From contig JALHMC010000014.1 in NCBI GenBank assembly GCA_022844225.1, forward strand, positions 1-64,000: a stretch of 64,000 nt of DNA. The letters are read 5' to 3'. A program made the position numbers and the translations under genes. The DNA is from Hyphomicrobiaceae bacterium (GTDB taxonomy: Bacteria > Pseudomonadota > Alphaproteobacteria > Rhizobiales > Hyphomicrobiaceae). This document shows, one piece after another, positions 9,651 through 18,787 of this stretch; position 1 is the first letter of the stretch; every line of letters begins with the position of its first letter. The notes under the pieces were generated by a model. The model did no database searches. It saw only the letters and a list, made by a program, of their open reading frames with translations, and had not been told where the DNA came from.

Positions 9651-10637
9651 ATGAACCTGCGCTCTACCCTCCTCGCCGCTATCACAGCCGCAGCCGTTTC
9701 GGTTGCGACTCTGTCCGCGACTGCGACGGCACAGACGAAGTGGAATTTGCCGGCGGCCTATCCGCCGTCGAACTACCATTCGGAGAATCTCGTCTGGTTC
9801 GCCGAAGAAGTGAAGAAGGCAACCGACGGCAAGCTCGAGATCACGGTGCATGCCGGTGCGTCGCTGTTCAAGGCTCCCGAGATCAAGCGCGCGGTGGCGA
9901 CGGGCCAGGCGCAGATGGGAGAAGTTCTTATCTCGATCCACGAGAACGAGGACCCTGTCTTCGGTCTCGACACGATCCCGTTTCTGGCTTCCAGCTTTGC
10001 CGATTCCTACAAGCTCTGGCAGGCGCAGAAGCCCGTGGTAGCCAAGAAGCTCGATAGCCAGGGCATCATGGTGCTCTACTCGGTGGCTTGGGGTCCGCAG
10101 GGCATCTACTCCAAGAAGGAAATCACCACTGTCGACGATATGAAGGGCCTCAAGATGCGGGCCTACAACGTTGGCACGACGCGCATTGCGGAGCTCGTGG
10201 GCGCACAGGCGGTGACTGTCCAAGCGGCGGAATTGCCGCAGGCGCTGGCGACGGGCGTGGTCAACGCGTTCATGACGTCGGGCTCGACGGGCTATGACAG
10301 CAAAGTGTGGGAGACCATGACGCACTGGTACGACGTCCAGGGATGGATCCCGAAGAACATCATCATGGTCAGCAAGTCGGCATTCGCCAGCCTGCCCAAA
10401 GACCAGCAGGATGCGATTCTCACCACGGCAGCGGCCGCCGAAGCACGCGGTTGGAAGATCGCCGAAGAGAAGGCGCAGTGGTATGTCGAGCAGTTGCAGG
10501 CGAAGGGACTTAAAGTGGTCCCGCCCAGCCCAGAGTTGAAGGCCGGCCTGAAGAAGATCGGTGATCAGCTGACCGAGGACTGGACCAAGCGTGCCGGCGC
10601 GACCGGTTCAGAGGTGCTCGAAACTTATCGCAAGTAG
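9651..10637 (+). CDS. TRAP transporter substrate-binding protein (DctP family)
   Basis: A 328-residue periplasmic solute receptor for the adjoining permeases. A Sec signal peptide ends near TATAQ. The mature part keeps the DctP pattern: LPAAYPPSNYHSENL at the start, MKGLKMRAYN (the conserved arginine that usually binds a carboxylate), and the ALATGVVNAFMTSG hinge block. AAGGAG at 9637 is well placed for the ATG at 9651. Upstream in-frame codons are not used, because they lie inside the permease gene. The arginine suggests an organic acid ligand; the exact ligand is unknown. Confidence 0.92.
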   Translation: MNLRSTLLAAITAAAVSVATLSATATAQTKWNLPAAYPPSNYHSENLVWFAEEVKKATDGKLEITVHAGASLFKAPEIKRAVATGQAQMGEVLISIHENEDPVFGLDTIPFLASSFADSYKLWQAQKPVVAKKLDSQGIMVLYSVAWGPQGIYSKKEITTVDDMKGLKMRAYNVGTTRIAELVGAQAVTVQAAELPQALATGVVNAFMTSGSTGYDSKVWETMTHWYDVQGWIPKNIIMVSKSAFASLPKDQQDAILTTAAAAEARGWKIAEEKAQWYVEQLQAKGLKVVPPSPELKAGLKKIGDQLTEDWTKRAGATGSEVLETYRK

Positions 10638-10672
10638 TGTTCCTGACTAAGAACGGACCAATGGATGGATTG

Positions 10673-10700
10673 ATGCCCTGATCCCAGCCGATCAGGGCAT
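10673..10700 (+). terminator. Hairpin after the TRAP operon
   Basis: ATGCCCTGAT and ATCAGGGCAT form a perfect ten-pair stem around an eight-base loop, 35 bases after the binding-protein stop codon. The following bases are only weakly T-rich, but the position fits an operon terminator. Confidence 0.7.
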
Positions 10701-10971
10701 CTTCGCGATGGCACGAGGCCTTTTCCCGCGCCAGCCTGCCGCAGGGCTCAGCAAATCCTTGTTGGCGCGGACGGAATGTGGCATCTAGCCGCCATCGGGC
10801 GCAGGGGATCAGTTTATTCATTTGTCCCTTTCTCGATGACACCATCTTCACGACGGCTACCGAGCGCTATCGCCCAGGCCCGTGCGATCGACCTGCCCCT
10901 GCGCTCCGCAATGCCCGCGTACGCCCGCCAGTGGGTGGATCGGGGCTCGACGAAGTTACGGAGACGTTTTT
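10701..10971. other. Gene-free stretch before the DEAD-box helicase
   Basis: About 330 bases separate the TRAP stop from the helicase start. After the hairpin I see no convincing gene. Small frames in all phases lack start signals and family resemblance. The stretch probably holds the helicase promoter and a long 5' leader, which is common for RNA helicase genes. No clear promoter boxes could be assigned. Confidence 0.5.
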
Positions 10972-12651
10972 TTGCAAACGACCACGTTCGCTGAGCTCGG
11001 CCTCAGCGCCAAGGTGCTCGCCGCGATCGATGCGGCAGGCTATCCAGCGCCCACACCCATCCAGGCGCAGGCGATACCCGTTGCCGTGACCGGGCGAGAT
11101 GTCCTCGGCATCGCTCAGACAGGCACGGGCAAGACCGCATCGTTCGTGCTACCGATGATTACCCGTCTGGAGACGGGACGGGCGCGGGCCCGCATGCCGC
11201 GATCGCTCATCCTGGCGCCGACACGCGAGCTCGCGGCCCAGTGTGCACAGAGCTTCGAAAAGTATGGGGTCAACCACAAGCTCGACGTCGCGCTGTTGAT
11301 CGGCGGCGTCTCGATGGACGATCAGGTGCGAAAGCTCGACCGTGGGGTCGATGTCCTGATCGCGACGCCGGGCCGGCTGCTCGACCATTTCCAGCGTGGC
11401 CGCATCATGCTGATGGGGGTCGAAATCCTCGTCATCGATGAGGCGGACCGGATGCTCGACATGGGCTTCATCCCGGATATCGAGAAGATTTGCAAACTTC
11501 TGCCCCCAAGGCGGCAGACGCTGTTCTTCTCGGCGACGATGCCGCCCGAGATCACGCGGCTGGTCGACCAGTTCCTCAACGATCCGGCGCGGATCGAGGT
11601 GGCACGGCCGGCGACGACGGCAAAGACCATCACGCAGCGGTTCTGCTATTGCGACAGCGCCGAGGACTGGGCGAAGCGTGAGGTGTTGCGCGAGCTGCTG
11701 CGTTCCCTCGACGTGCGTAACGCCATCATCTTTTGCAATCGCAAGAAGGATGTGGCGATCCTGCTCAAGTCGCTGACCAAGCACGGTTTCAATGCGGGCG
11801 CGCTGCACGGCGACATGGATCAGATGAGCCGTATGGCGACCCTGGACAAGTTTCGTGCCGGCGAGATCGCATTTCTGGCGGCATCGGACGTCGCCGCACG
11901 TGGCCTCGACATTCCCGATGTGAGTCACGTGATCAACTACGACGTGCCCTGGCAGGCCGACGATTATGTGCACCGGATCGGGCGTACGGGGCGCGCCGGC
12001 AAGGAAGGGTTCTCGGCGACGATCGTAACGAGTGACGACATCAAGGCGATCGATTCCATCGCTAAGCTGATCGGCGAGGAACCCAAGTGGATTGGTGAGC
12101 CACCGGACGAGGCAGCGTTTGCCGATGGGCGCAGTCGCAAGCGGCGTGGCCGCGGCGCGCCCGCGGTGCGCGGGCGGCCGGAAGCTCGCGGTGGTCGCAG
12201 TGGGGATCGTGGTGAGCGCGGTTCCCGGCGAGATGTTCCCGAGCGGCGCGAGGCGTCGCGTCGTATCGCACGAACGGACCGACCGGAGATCGGCGATCAG
12301 CCCGAGATTGCCGATGATTCGATCATCGCATCGCGGCGGCCCGTCCGCAGGCGCGAGCGGGCGCCGCAGGAGGGCGACGTGCGTCGCGACGAGGCGACTC
12401 GCGTCGAGAGGGCTGCGCCCGAGGCGCGGTCCGAACGTCAAGCGCAGCGTCCGGAGCACCGCTCCGAAAGGCCGCCGGCACCGCCGCAGCGCGGTGGTGA
12501 GACTCGAGGGACTGAGGGCAAAGGCGGTGGCCGCAGCGCGGGAAGAGACGGCCGGGGCCATCAACGAGGTGGCGACGAGGCCACGCCACTTGCCTTCGGT
12601 GATCACATGCCTGCGTTTCTCAAGAGACCGGTGCGGGTCAGCGCTGACTGA
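10972..12651 (+). CDS. DEAD-box RNA helicase (RhlE-like)
   Basis: ATP-dependent RNA unwinding in the cytoplasm, in ribosome assembly or mRNA decay. Every core motif is present: PTPIQAQ (Q motif), AQTGTGKT (I), PTRELA (Ia), TPGR (Ib), DEAD (II), SAT (III), ARGLDIP (V) and HRIGRTGRAG (VI). The core covers about residues 1-370. The remaining ~190 residues are a disordered Arg/Gly/Glu-rich tail that probably binds RNA. TTG at 10972 is the likely start: GGAG lies eight bases ahead and the frame then opens with the usual FAELGLS. A farther in-frame start at 10882 would add 30 unrelated residues. Confidence 0.92.
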   Translation: MQTTTFAELGLSAKVLAAIDAAGYPAPTPIQAQAIPVAVTGRDVLGIAQTGTGKTASFVLPMITRLETGRARARMPRSLILAPTRELAAQCAQSFEKYGVNHKLDVALLIGGVSMDDQVRKLDRGVDVLIATPGRLLDHFQRGRIMLMGVEILVIDEADRMLDMGFIPDIEKICKLLPPRRQTLFFSATMPPEITRLVDQFLNDPARIEVARPATTAKTITQRFCYCDSAEDWAKREVLRELLRSLDVRNAIIFCNRKKDVAILLKSLTKHGFNAGALHGDMDQMSRMATLDKFRAGEIAFLAASDVAARGLDIPDVSHVINYDVPWQADDYVHRIGRTGRAGKEGFSATIVTSDDIKAIDSIAKLIGEEPKWIGEPPDEAAFADGRSRKRRGRGAPAVRGRPEARGGRSGDRGERGSRRDVPERREASRRIARTDRPEIGDQPEIADDSIIASRRPVRRRERAPQEGDVRRDEATRVERAAPEARSERQAQRPEHRSERPPAPPQRGGETRGTEGKGGGRSAGRDGRGHQRGGDEATPLAFGDHMPAFLKRPVRVSAD

Positions 12652-12945
12652 CCGCGAGCCGGAGCCGGGCGACTTCCCAGCAATGGAAAGGGGCCCGGCC
12701 AGAAACGTCTTCATCGGCGTTCCCTGGCGAGGTTGCGTCCGAGCGGGATGACCGCTGCTGTTGACACCGGAAGGGTCGACCGGCCGCCTTGGTTGTGCAG
12801 AGCCGGGGGACAACTCGAACGACGGCTTGCGGCGCGGCGAATCTGGGCCTGAAGTGCACGGCGCGGGTCGGTCAGTTGTTCTCGGCGACTGGGGACAGCT
12901 ACAGAAGACCGCTGCGGCGGAGCAGATCAGCAAGGAGGGCCGGCC
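12652..12945. other. Intergenic stretch before the CoA-transferase
   Basis: I see no supported gene in these 294 bases. GCCGGGC at 12664 can pair with GCCCGGC at 12693 across a 22-base loop and may help end helicase transcription. Otherwise the region is GC-rich without recognisable sites, apart from the ribosome-binding site at its right end. Confidence 0.35.
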
Positions 12946-14337
12946 ATGTCACCAGCGGAAGCCACGGCGCATATCTGGCAGCTGGGGGGCGGCGCGCTGA
13001 CGGCGCTCGACGGAGTCGCGTTGAGGGGCCACGAGCCTGCTCTGCCGTCCACGTTTGCCGTCGGGACCATGGCGCAGGCAACGATTGCGGCGAGCACATT
13101 GGCGGCCGCTGAATTCTGGTACGAGCGCACCGGCCGGAGACAACTCGCGGCTGTCGATATGCGACATGCTGCGGCCGAGTTTCGCAGCGAGCGCTACGTG
13201 CACGTCGAAGGCAAGCCCCAACGTGAGATCTGGAACAAGGTGGCCGGCGTCTATCAGACGGGCGACGGCCGCTATGTCCGGGTTCACGCCAACATGCCTC
13301 ATCACAGGGAGCGCACGCTGCGCTTCCTCGGCGCCGAGTACGACCGTGCCAGCGTCGCGGCCAAGCTCATGGACTGGGGCGGGGAAGCACTGGAGACGGC
13401 GGCTGCCGAAAACGGAATGGTCATCACGATGATGCGTTCGCCCGAGGAATGGCGTGCGCATCCTCATGGGCGGGCCGTCGCCGAGTTGCCTCTGTTCGAG
13501 ATCATTCGCATCGGTGATGCCCCGCCGCGAAAGCGCGACGCTGGTGCGCAACCGCTTACGGGCATTCGCGTGCTCGATCTGACCCGGGTGATCGCCGGGC
13601 CGGTTTGCGGACGCACCCTTGCCGCGCACGGCGCGGACGTGCTGTCCGTGACGGGGCCTGGAATTCCGGACATCGAGACTCTGATCATGGATGGTGGGCG
13701 CGGCAAGCTGCGCGCGGAGGTCGATCTCGCACAGAAGTCGGGTAAGGAGACCCTCCGGTTACTGGCTCAGCAAGCGGATGTGTTCGTCCAGGGATATCGG
13801 CCCGGCGCCATCGCGGCGAAAGGTTTCGCGCCCGAGGCGGTTGCCGAGCTTTCGCCGGGGATCGTCTGCGTCTCGCTATCGGCCTGGGGACATTCGGGAC
13901 CATGGGCAGAACGGCGCGGCTTCGACAGCCTCGTGCAGAATGCCAACGGGTTGAATGCTGCCGAGGCTGTTGCTGCGGGTATTGCAGGGCCGAAAGAGCT
14001 GCCATGTCAGGCGCTCGATCACGGTACCGGATTCCTGATGGCGACAGGGGCCATGATGGCTCTCAAGCGGCAGGCGCAAGAGGGCGGCTCCTGGCTCGTG
14101 CGCGTTTCCTTGGCGCAGACCGGCGAATGGCTATGGAAACTCGGTCGGCTGCCTGTCGAATGCCTGAGTGGGGCAGATCCGACGCGCGCCGACGTCGCCG
14201 ATCTGATGGAGATTTCCGAATCGGGCTTCGGCCGCATGACGGCGGTGCGCCACGCCGGACACCTTTCCGAGACGACTGCCCGCTTCGCGAGACCCGCGAT
14301 GCCGCTCGGCTCGCATCCGGCGAAATGGCCAGCGTGA
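12946..14337 (+). CDS. CaiB/BaiF-type class III CoA-transferase, permuted order
   Basis: Transfers CoA between carboxylic acids; the acid pair is unknown. The 463 residues are in an unusual order. Residues about 40-130 resemble the middle and C-terminal part of ordinary family members (STLAAAEFWYERTGRRQ, then GVYQTGDGRYVRVHANM). The normal N-terminal block (GIRVLDLTRVIAGPVCGRTLAAHGADV) appears only near residue 206, followed by the QADVFVQGYRPGAI block and the DHGTGFLMATGAMMAL block near the end. AAGGAGG at 12932 is a strong ribosome-binding site for the ATG. The gene stands alone between helicase and hypothetical gene. Confidence 0.82.
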   Translation: MSPAEATAHIWQLGGGALTALDGVALRGHEPALPSTFAVGTMAQATIAASTLAAAEFWYERTGRRQLAAVDMRHAAAEFRSERYVHVEGKPQREIWNKVAGVYQTGDGRYVRVHANMPHHRERTLRFLGAEYDRASVAAKLMDWGGEALETAAAENGMVITMMRSPEEWRAHPHGRAVAELPLFEIIRIGDAPPRKRDAGAQPLTGIRVLDLTRVIAGPVCGRTLAAHGADVLSVTGPGIPDIETLIMDGGRGKLRAEVDLAQKSGKETLRLLAQQADVFVQGYRPGAIAAKGFAPEAVAELSPGIVCVSLSAWGHSGPWAERRGFDSLVQNANGLNAAEAVAAGIAGPKELPCQALDHGTGFLMATGAMMALKRQAQEGGSWLVRVSLAQTGEWLWKLGRLPVECLSGADPTRADVADLMEISESGFGRMTAVRHAGHLSETTARFARPAMPLGSHPAKWPA

Positions 14338-14345
14338 CAGGGACC

Positions 14346-14360
14346 GTAAGACATCGTTAA
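14346..14360. promoter_or_regulatory. Weak CtrA-like site
   Basis: GTAA and TTAA with exactly seven bases between them lie about 65 bases ahead of the gene at 14427. One base differs from the TTAA-N7-TTAA consensus. It may be chance, but TTAA is rare in this GC-rich DNA. Confidence 0.25.
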
Positions 14361-14426
14361 GGGGGCGCAGCTAGCGTAGAGCCATCCCCGGTTGCGGGGA
14401 ACGGTGGTTCGACAGCGGGCATTTTC

Positions 14427-15212
14427 ATGATCTTCGGGAAGCGCGCTACTGCGCCTGCAAGCCTGTCAGTGGTCGCCGGAAGAAGTCCGCAAGACAGGAC
14501 AGCGACGGCCCGCGTCGAGGAATTACGCGACCATCTGCTGACATTGTTCGCGACTGCGCAGCGAATTGCCGATGCAGTGGACCAGCAGGGCGTCGTCCCG
14601 GTTCCAGTGATCGTAGACGATACCGACCCCGAGGCCGGTCCGTTTGTGCTCAAGGGGTTCCCTGAGCATTTCGTGACTCATGGCGCCAGCGGTATCGGCC
14701 ATCTCACATACGGCTACAGGAATCCGCAAGGCGACGGCGCTGTCGATCCCAATGCGCAGTACCACCTGCAACAAATGACGGGCCAGATCCTCGCGTTCAA
14801 CCTGTATTGCCAACGCGCTGAGCTCGAGGATGCGCTCGGAGTAGCGCTGCAGGCCCCCGATGTCGGGCCGACTGTCGACAGTATGCTGGTTCGGCTGGCA
14901 TTTTTCTGTGCGCTCTTCGATAATATGGTCACCATTCAGCCGCGGAACGGCTTGCTACCGCACGTCGACCTGCCACGGCAGCGCGCCAACTTGGACAGGT
15001 ACCTCCTGATGGCCAGCGACAAGATGCTCGTGCCAAGCCGCCTGGAGGAACTGTTGCCGATCAAGGGGTGGCCGCTCATCGGCGTCGAATTGGCTTATGC
15101 GCCGCACGACGGCGACTACTTTATCAATGGCGTGTACTTCCCCGCGGAGCACGCACAAGTGCTGCTGGCAGCACAGAAGCGCGCCAAATCGCAACTTGCC
15201 GAAGTGGCTTAG
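14427..15212 (+). CDS. Hypothetical protein, 261 aa
   Basis: I do not recognise this cytoplasmic protein. It has no signal peptide or membrane helix. It contains an N-terminal helix rich in Arg, Glu and Ala (VEELRDHLLTLFATAQRIADAV), a central acidic patch (VIVDDTDPEAGPFVLKG), and a C-terminal part with GVELAYAPHDGDYFINGVYFP. Codon use is like the neighbours. It has its own upstream region with a possible CtrA-like site and faces the convergent sulfotransferase gene. Confidence 0.65.
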   Translation: MIFGKRATAPASLSVVAGRSPQDRTATARVEELRDHLLTLFATAQRIADAVDQQGVVPVPVIVDDTDPEAGPFVLKGFPEHFVTHGASGIGHLTYGYRNPQGDGAVDPNAQYHLQQMTGQILAFNLYCQRAELEDALGVALQAPDVGPTVDSMLVRLAFFCALFDNMVTIQPRNGLLPHVDLPRQRANLDRYLLMASDKMLVPSRLEELLPIKGWPLIGVELAYAPHDGDYFINGVYFPAEHAQVLLAAQKRAKSQLAEVA

Positions 15213-15277
15213 CGCCTCTCGTCCAGTGCGGAGCCTTGGGTCCGTGTGCGGCGTCGGGCCTTTGTCAGCGATCCTGT

Positions 15278-16195
15278 TCAGCCAGCCGTGGCCGGCCCGA
15301 GATCGAACTCGCGCTGCCACGCCTCAGGAATGCGGCCGATGCGGCTGCGAACGGCCTCGGCCTGGGCCCGGCACAATATCCGCATATGGGCCCGTACGGG
15401 CGGCGGTAGTGCCGCTTGCTGACTGCGATTGAAGCGGCGGCCCAGCTCCGTGAAATGGTTGGCATCGAAGCGTGCGCCGATGAACCGGCAGACCTGCCGC
15501 AAGGCGCCGAGGCGGTCGGCGTGCATGTCCTCGTAGAATAGAACGAGGGTCTGATCGTCGCGAAAAACGGCGGCCATATCGTCGAGGGTCTGGGCGTAGT
15601 CGGCCAGCTCGCCGAAGCGCGGCTCGGCCAACATGGCGGCGATCGCCTCTGTCGACTGGCGGTTTGCGTCCAACCCGCGAGCCCGGCATTGGTGGAGCAC
15701 CTGACTCCAAAGGCGGTCGACGGGATTGCGCATGATGAAGATGACCCGGGCTTCGGGCGCGAGCCGCTTGATATGGCTGAGACCGTCGATGCCGAGAATG
15801 GCGTATTCGGGCGTGATTTCACCGGCAAATGTGGCCGCGCCGCGATGTCGGAACAGGCCCCTGTACCAGTTGTCATCGATGGGGGAGGCCATGTAGTCGC
15901 GCCACCATTGGCGCTGGCCGAGATGCTCGGAAAAAAGACGCCACTGGGTCCACATTCTCTGGTGGTACTTGCGGTATCGCGATCGGCGCTTCTTCTGCGA
16001 GAGGTGCTGAGTGAGACCGCGGATATGGTCGAAGTAGTGGATCTCCTTCACCGGCGTGACGAAGATGTCCGGATGGCCAGCCAGCATGCGGGCCAGCCAC
16101 GTCGTTCCGGACTTCTGTGCGCCGATGCCGACGAAGAAATTCTCGATGCCGCCGCTGCTCAAGGTCGCTGGTCCCCGTTCACGTTCGCCCGCCAT
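15278..16195 (-). CDS. Sulfotransferase family protein
   Basis: Predicted to transfer sulfate from PAPS to a hydroxyl or amine acceptor. GAQKSGTTWLARML near residue 13 is the 5'-phosphosulfate-binding loop, with its catalytic-site Lys/Ser/Thr. RNPVDRLWSQVLH near residue 134 is the 3'-phosphate-binding block. KEIHYFDH follows the first loop, as in the bacterial family. The frame stays open to a TTG at 16240, but the ATG at 16195 puts the PAPS loop at the usual distance from the N-terminus, giving about 305 residues. No PAPS-synthesis or glycan genes adjoin it, so the acceptor is unknown. Confidence 0.85.
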   Translation of the reverse strand: MAGERERGPATLSSGGIENFFVGIGAQKSGTTWLARMLAGHPDIFVTPVKEIHYFDHIRGLTQHLSQKKRRSRYRKYHQRMWTQWRLFSEHLGQRQWWRDYMASPIDDNWYRGLFRHRGAATFAGEITPEYAILGIDGLSHIKRLAPEARVIFIMRNPVDRLWSQVLHQCRARGLDANRQSTEAIAAMLAEPRFGELADYAQTLDDMAAVFRDDQTLVLFYEDMHADRLGALRQVCRFIGARFDANHFTELGRRFNRSQQAALPPPVRAHMRILCRAQAEAVRSRIGRIPEAWQREFDLGPATAG

Positions 16196-16285
16196 CCCAG
16201 GGTGCTGCTTAACCTTCCGGACGATGGCTGACAACGACAACGCTTACGACGGTCCAGAGGACCGAGGTGGAGCAGCCTGGGCGGC

Positions 16286-17068
16286 TCAGTAGCGGAATTG
16301 CTCGGACAAGATGCGTTCGTCCAGGTTGTGGCCGGAATCGAACAACATGAGGATCTCAGTCTGCTCCGCCTCCTTAACGGTGACGTGGACGACGGAGCGC
16401 GTCTCGATGTTATCAGCAACGGCGCTCACGGGACGCTTGTCGGCCTCTAGCACCTCGATCTCGATGTAAGCGGCGGCGGGCAGGAGCGCGCCGCGCCAGC
16501 GACGGGGGCGGAACGCGGAAATGGGGGTCAGGGCCAGCAGGCGGGCGTTAATCGGGAGGATCGGGCCATAAGCCGAGAGGTTGTAGGCGGTGGAGCCGGC
16601 CGGTGTTGCCACGAGGAGGCCATCGCACGCGAGTTCTTCCATGCGCACCTTGCCGTCGACGGAGATGCGCAGCTTCGCAACCTGGTGAGTCTCGCGGAAC
16701 ACCGAGACCTCGTTGATGGCCAGCGCGGAGTGGGTGGTACCAGCGCGATCGACCGCGGTCATCGACAACGGATGGATGCTGCTCAGTTCGGCACGCTCCA
16801 GGCGCTCGAGCAGCCCAACCTCGTGGTACTCGTTCATCAGGAAGCCGACGGAGCCTCGGTTCATGCCGTAGATGGGGATCCGATCGTGCATGTGGCGCTG
16901 TAGCGTCTCGAGCATCAACCCGTCGCCTCCGAGCGCAACAATGACGTCAGCGGTCGCGATGTCAGAGTTGCCGTATCGTTCGGACATGCGGTCGAGTGCC
17001 TGGCGTGCCTCGGACGTCTCGCTTGCGACGAAGGCGATGCGCTCGAACTTGGCGCTGGTCTTGAGCAT
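16286..17068 (-). CDS. nadK: NAD kinase
   Basis: Phosphorylates NAD+ to NADP+ in the cytoplasm. The 260-residue product has the GGDG motif ([15 protein letters not shown]) with the catalytic aspartate, the NE pair in [11 protein letters not shown], and the glycine-rich [15 protein letters not shown] block. These are the three hallmarks of the family, at normal spacing. The ATG at 17068 gives the usual N-terminus; a GTG at 17143 would overlap the divergent cutA start. Short, compact proteobacterial form. Confidence 0.93.
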   Translation of the reverse strand: MLKTSAKFERIAFVASETSEARQALDRMSERYGNSDIATADVIVALGGDGLMLETLQRHMHDRIPIYGMNRGSVGFLMNEYHEVGLLERLERAELSSIHPLSMTAVDRAGTTHSALAINEVSVFRETHQVAKLRISVDGKVRMEELACDGLLVATPAGSTAYNLSAYGPILPINARLLALTPISAFRPRRWRGALLPAAAYIEIEVLEADKRPVSAVADNIETRSVVHVTVKEAEQTEILMLFDSGHNLDERILSEQFRY

Positions 17069-17129
17069 TATGGGACATCCGGATCTGCCCGGCTGACCAG
17101 GCGCTTCCTCGGTGAGGAGAGTTATTGCA

Positions 17130-17516
17130 GTGCCAGAAAACACGACGCGAGTAAATGTCGAGGAGCAACCGTCACTTCCTGATGGCGGAGATGAAGTCGT
17201 TTTGATCTATGCAACTTTCCCTGATGCGGGGGCGGCAGACCGGATCGGTGGTGAGTTGGTCATGGCCGGGCTCGCGGCGTGTGTGAATGTCATTCCGGGC
17301 ATGCGAGCGATCTATCGTTGGGCCGGAGCGATCCAGCGCGATGACGAGGTGGTCGGGATCGTCAAGACGCGGGCGGTGCTAGCCGAGCGGGTCGTGGGCT
17401 GGATTCGGGTTTCCCACCCCTATCTGAACCCGGCAGCTATCGTGCTGTCGGTGTCTGGAGGCTCGGCGGATTTTCTGGCGTGGATCGCCGAAGAGACGAG
17501 GCGAGCAGGCGCCTGA
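17130..17516 (+). CDS. cutA: Divalent-cation tolerance protein CutA
   Basis: Small trimeric cytoplasmic protein associated with copper tolerance; its biochemical role is not settled. The family core is clear: [41 protein letters not shown] and [28 protein letters not shown], with the conserved Cys in 'AACVN'. It is about 128 residues from the GTG at 17130, which has GGAG ten bases ahead. A GTG at 17112 would give 134. The N-terminal ~20 residues exceed the usual family start. It is divergent from nadK, with the two starts only about 60 bases apart. Confidence 0.92.
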   Translation: MPENTTRVNVEEQPSLPDGGDEVVLIYATFPDAGAADRIGGELVMAGLAACVNVIPGMRAIYRWAGAIQRDDEVVGIVKTRAVLAERVVGWIRVSHPYLNPAAIVLSVSGGSADFLAWIAEETRRAGA

Positions 17517-17534
17517 TTGGCAGAGCCGCGTCGT

Positions 17535-18647
17535 TTAGCGGCGGCCGAGCAGGACGCGCTGGAGAATTCGCCAACCCCACCGCATGACGACGAACCGGAT
17601 CAGCCAGCCTATGAAGCCCCGGTTGCCGAAGCCGAGGGCACCGCCGATAACGCTCCGCACGACCGACCAGAGCCCGCCGCTCGCGGCGTTGCCCGATGGG
17701 AGGCTACCGCCGCGGCGGCGGAGAATGTCAGACAGATCGCCGTAGGGGTTGTTGCCTCGCCTCACCGACCCGGAGCCCGGCTGGGGAAACGGGAACGGAA
17801 AACCGCTCCTGCCCTCCTCATCGCGGGGCGGCGGCTGTTCGGAGCCATCGCCCGGCCATTGGGGTATCGGAGGCATGGGATAGCCCCCCGGAGGCGGGCT
17901 ACTGGTCTCGGGCAGATCGAACCCCGTTCGACTGCGGCGGTCGCGCGGCTCGGGCTGGTCTCGTGTCGCGCCGGGCCAGGGCATCTCGAAGCCTCCGGGG
18001 CGGCGCATGGGATCGTCGCGAGCAGGGTCGCGCGCTGCGCGGTCGCCTGCGTCCGGCGAACCGGGTATCGGAGGCATGGGAAATCCACCTTGCGGCAGAT
18101 CGACCTTCGGCAGCTCGAAGCCGCCTCGATCGCCCATGGCGCCGCCCGTGTCGAAGCCGCCGTCGCGGCGATCGGGCGCGGGGCTCCCACCGCCCGGGAT
18201 GGGGAGGCGGGAGAGGATATCGCCGAGGCCGCCTTTGGCATACTTGGCGATGGCACCCATCAGAAGTTGGGCCAGGATCGGCAAAAGCATCTCTACGATA
18301 CCGCCGCCAACTCCAGCCGCCCTCGAAGCGCGCGCGGCGAGCGCCCTGGCTTTCCCATCAGAGCCGAGGATGTGGGCGAGAACGGCCTCACCGTCGGCCG
18401 TGACGCGTGGATCAGACCACGCTCGTGGCGTTTCGAGAATCTGCTCGTGATGGCCTTGTCCAAGCGCATGAACGAGATCGGCGAGGCCGCCACGAGAGAG
18501 CGTGTTTCGCTCGAGTGCGAGCGCGAGTTCCGGCACGACGACTTTGGCGATGGCGCGAGCCTCGGTCTCGGTGACGCCGGCGATGCGCGCGAGATGAGCC
18601 ATGGCCTCGCCCGATTGTGACTGCTCGATGATTTCCAGCGCCTGCAT
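17535..18647 (-). CDS. DUF937-type protein with Pro/Gly-rich linker
   Basis: About 370 residues from the ATG at 18647. The N-terminal ~125 residues are helical (ALEIIEQSQSGEAMAHLARIAGV..., then EAVLAHILG) and resemble DUF937 proteins such as YidB. A short hydrophobic stretch (IVEMLLPILAQLLMGAIAKYA) follows. The middle is a long disordered linker in which PMPPIP occurs twice and PGGFEMPWPG once; a 19-base DNA repeat at 17862 and 18063 reflects this. A hydrophobic C-terminus (GFIGWLIRFVVMRWGWRIL) may touch the membrane. It ends 18 bases from convergent cutA. Role unknown. Confidence 0.72.
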   Translation of the reverse strand: MQALEIIEQSQSGEAMAHLARIAGVTETEARAIAKVVVPELALALERNTLSRGGLADLVHALGQGHHEQILETPRAWSDPRVTADGEAVLAHILGSDGKARALAARASRAAGVGGGIVEMLLPILAQLLMGAIAKYAKGGLGDILSRLPIPGGGSPAPDRRDGGFDTGGAMGDRGGFELPKVDLPQGGFPMPPIPGSPDAGDRAARDPARDDPMRRPGGFEMPWPGATRDQPEPRDRRSRTGFDLPETSSPPPGGYPMPPIPQWPGDGSEQPPPRDEEGRSGFPFPFPQPGSGSVRRGNNPYGDLSDILRRRGGSLPSGNAASGGLWSVVRSVIGGALGFGNRGFIGWLIRFVVMRWGWRILQRVLLGRR

Positions 18648-18787
18648 GGCCGCTACCGTCCTCGTCAACCGGCGATCGCGTGACCATATCGTTTGGTATC
18701 CCGAGGTCAAATTCGCGCGATCAGGCCCATGTCATGCGATGATCGTGGCAAGCTCGGGCAGCTCCAGTGATGCCGATGGGTAGCGAC

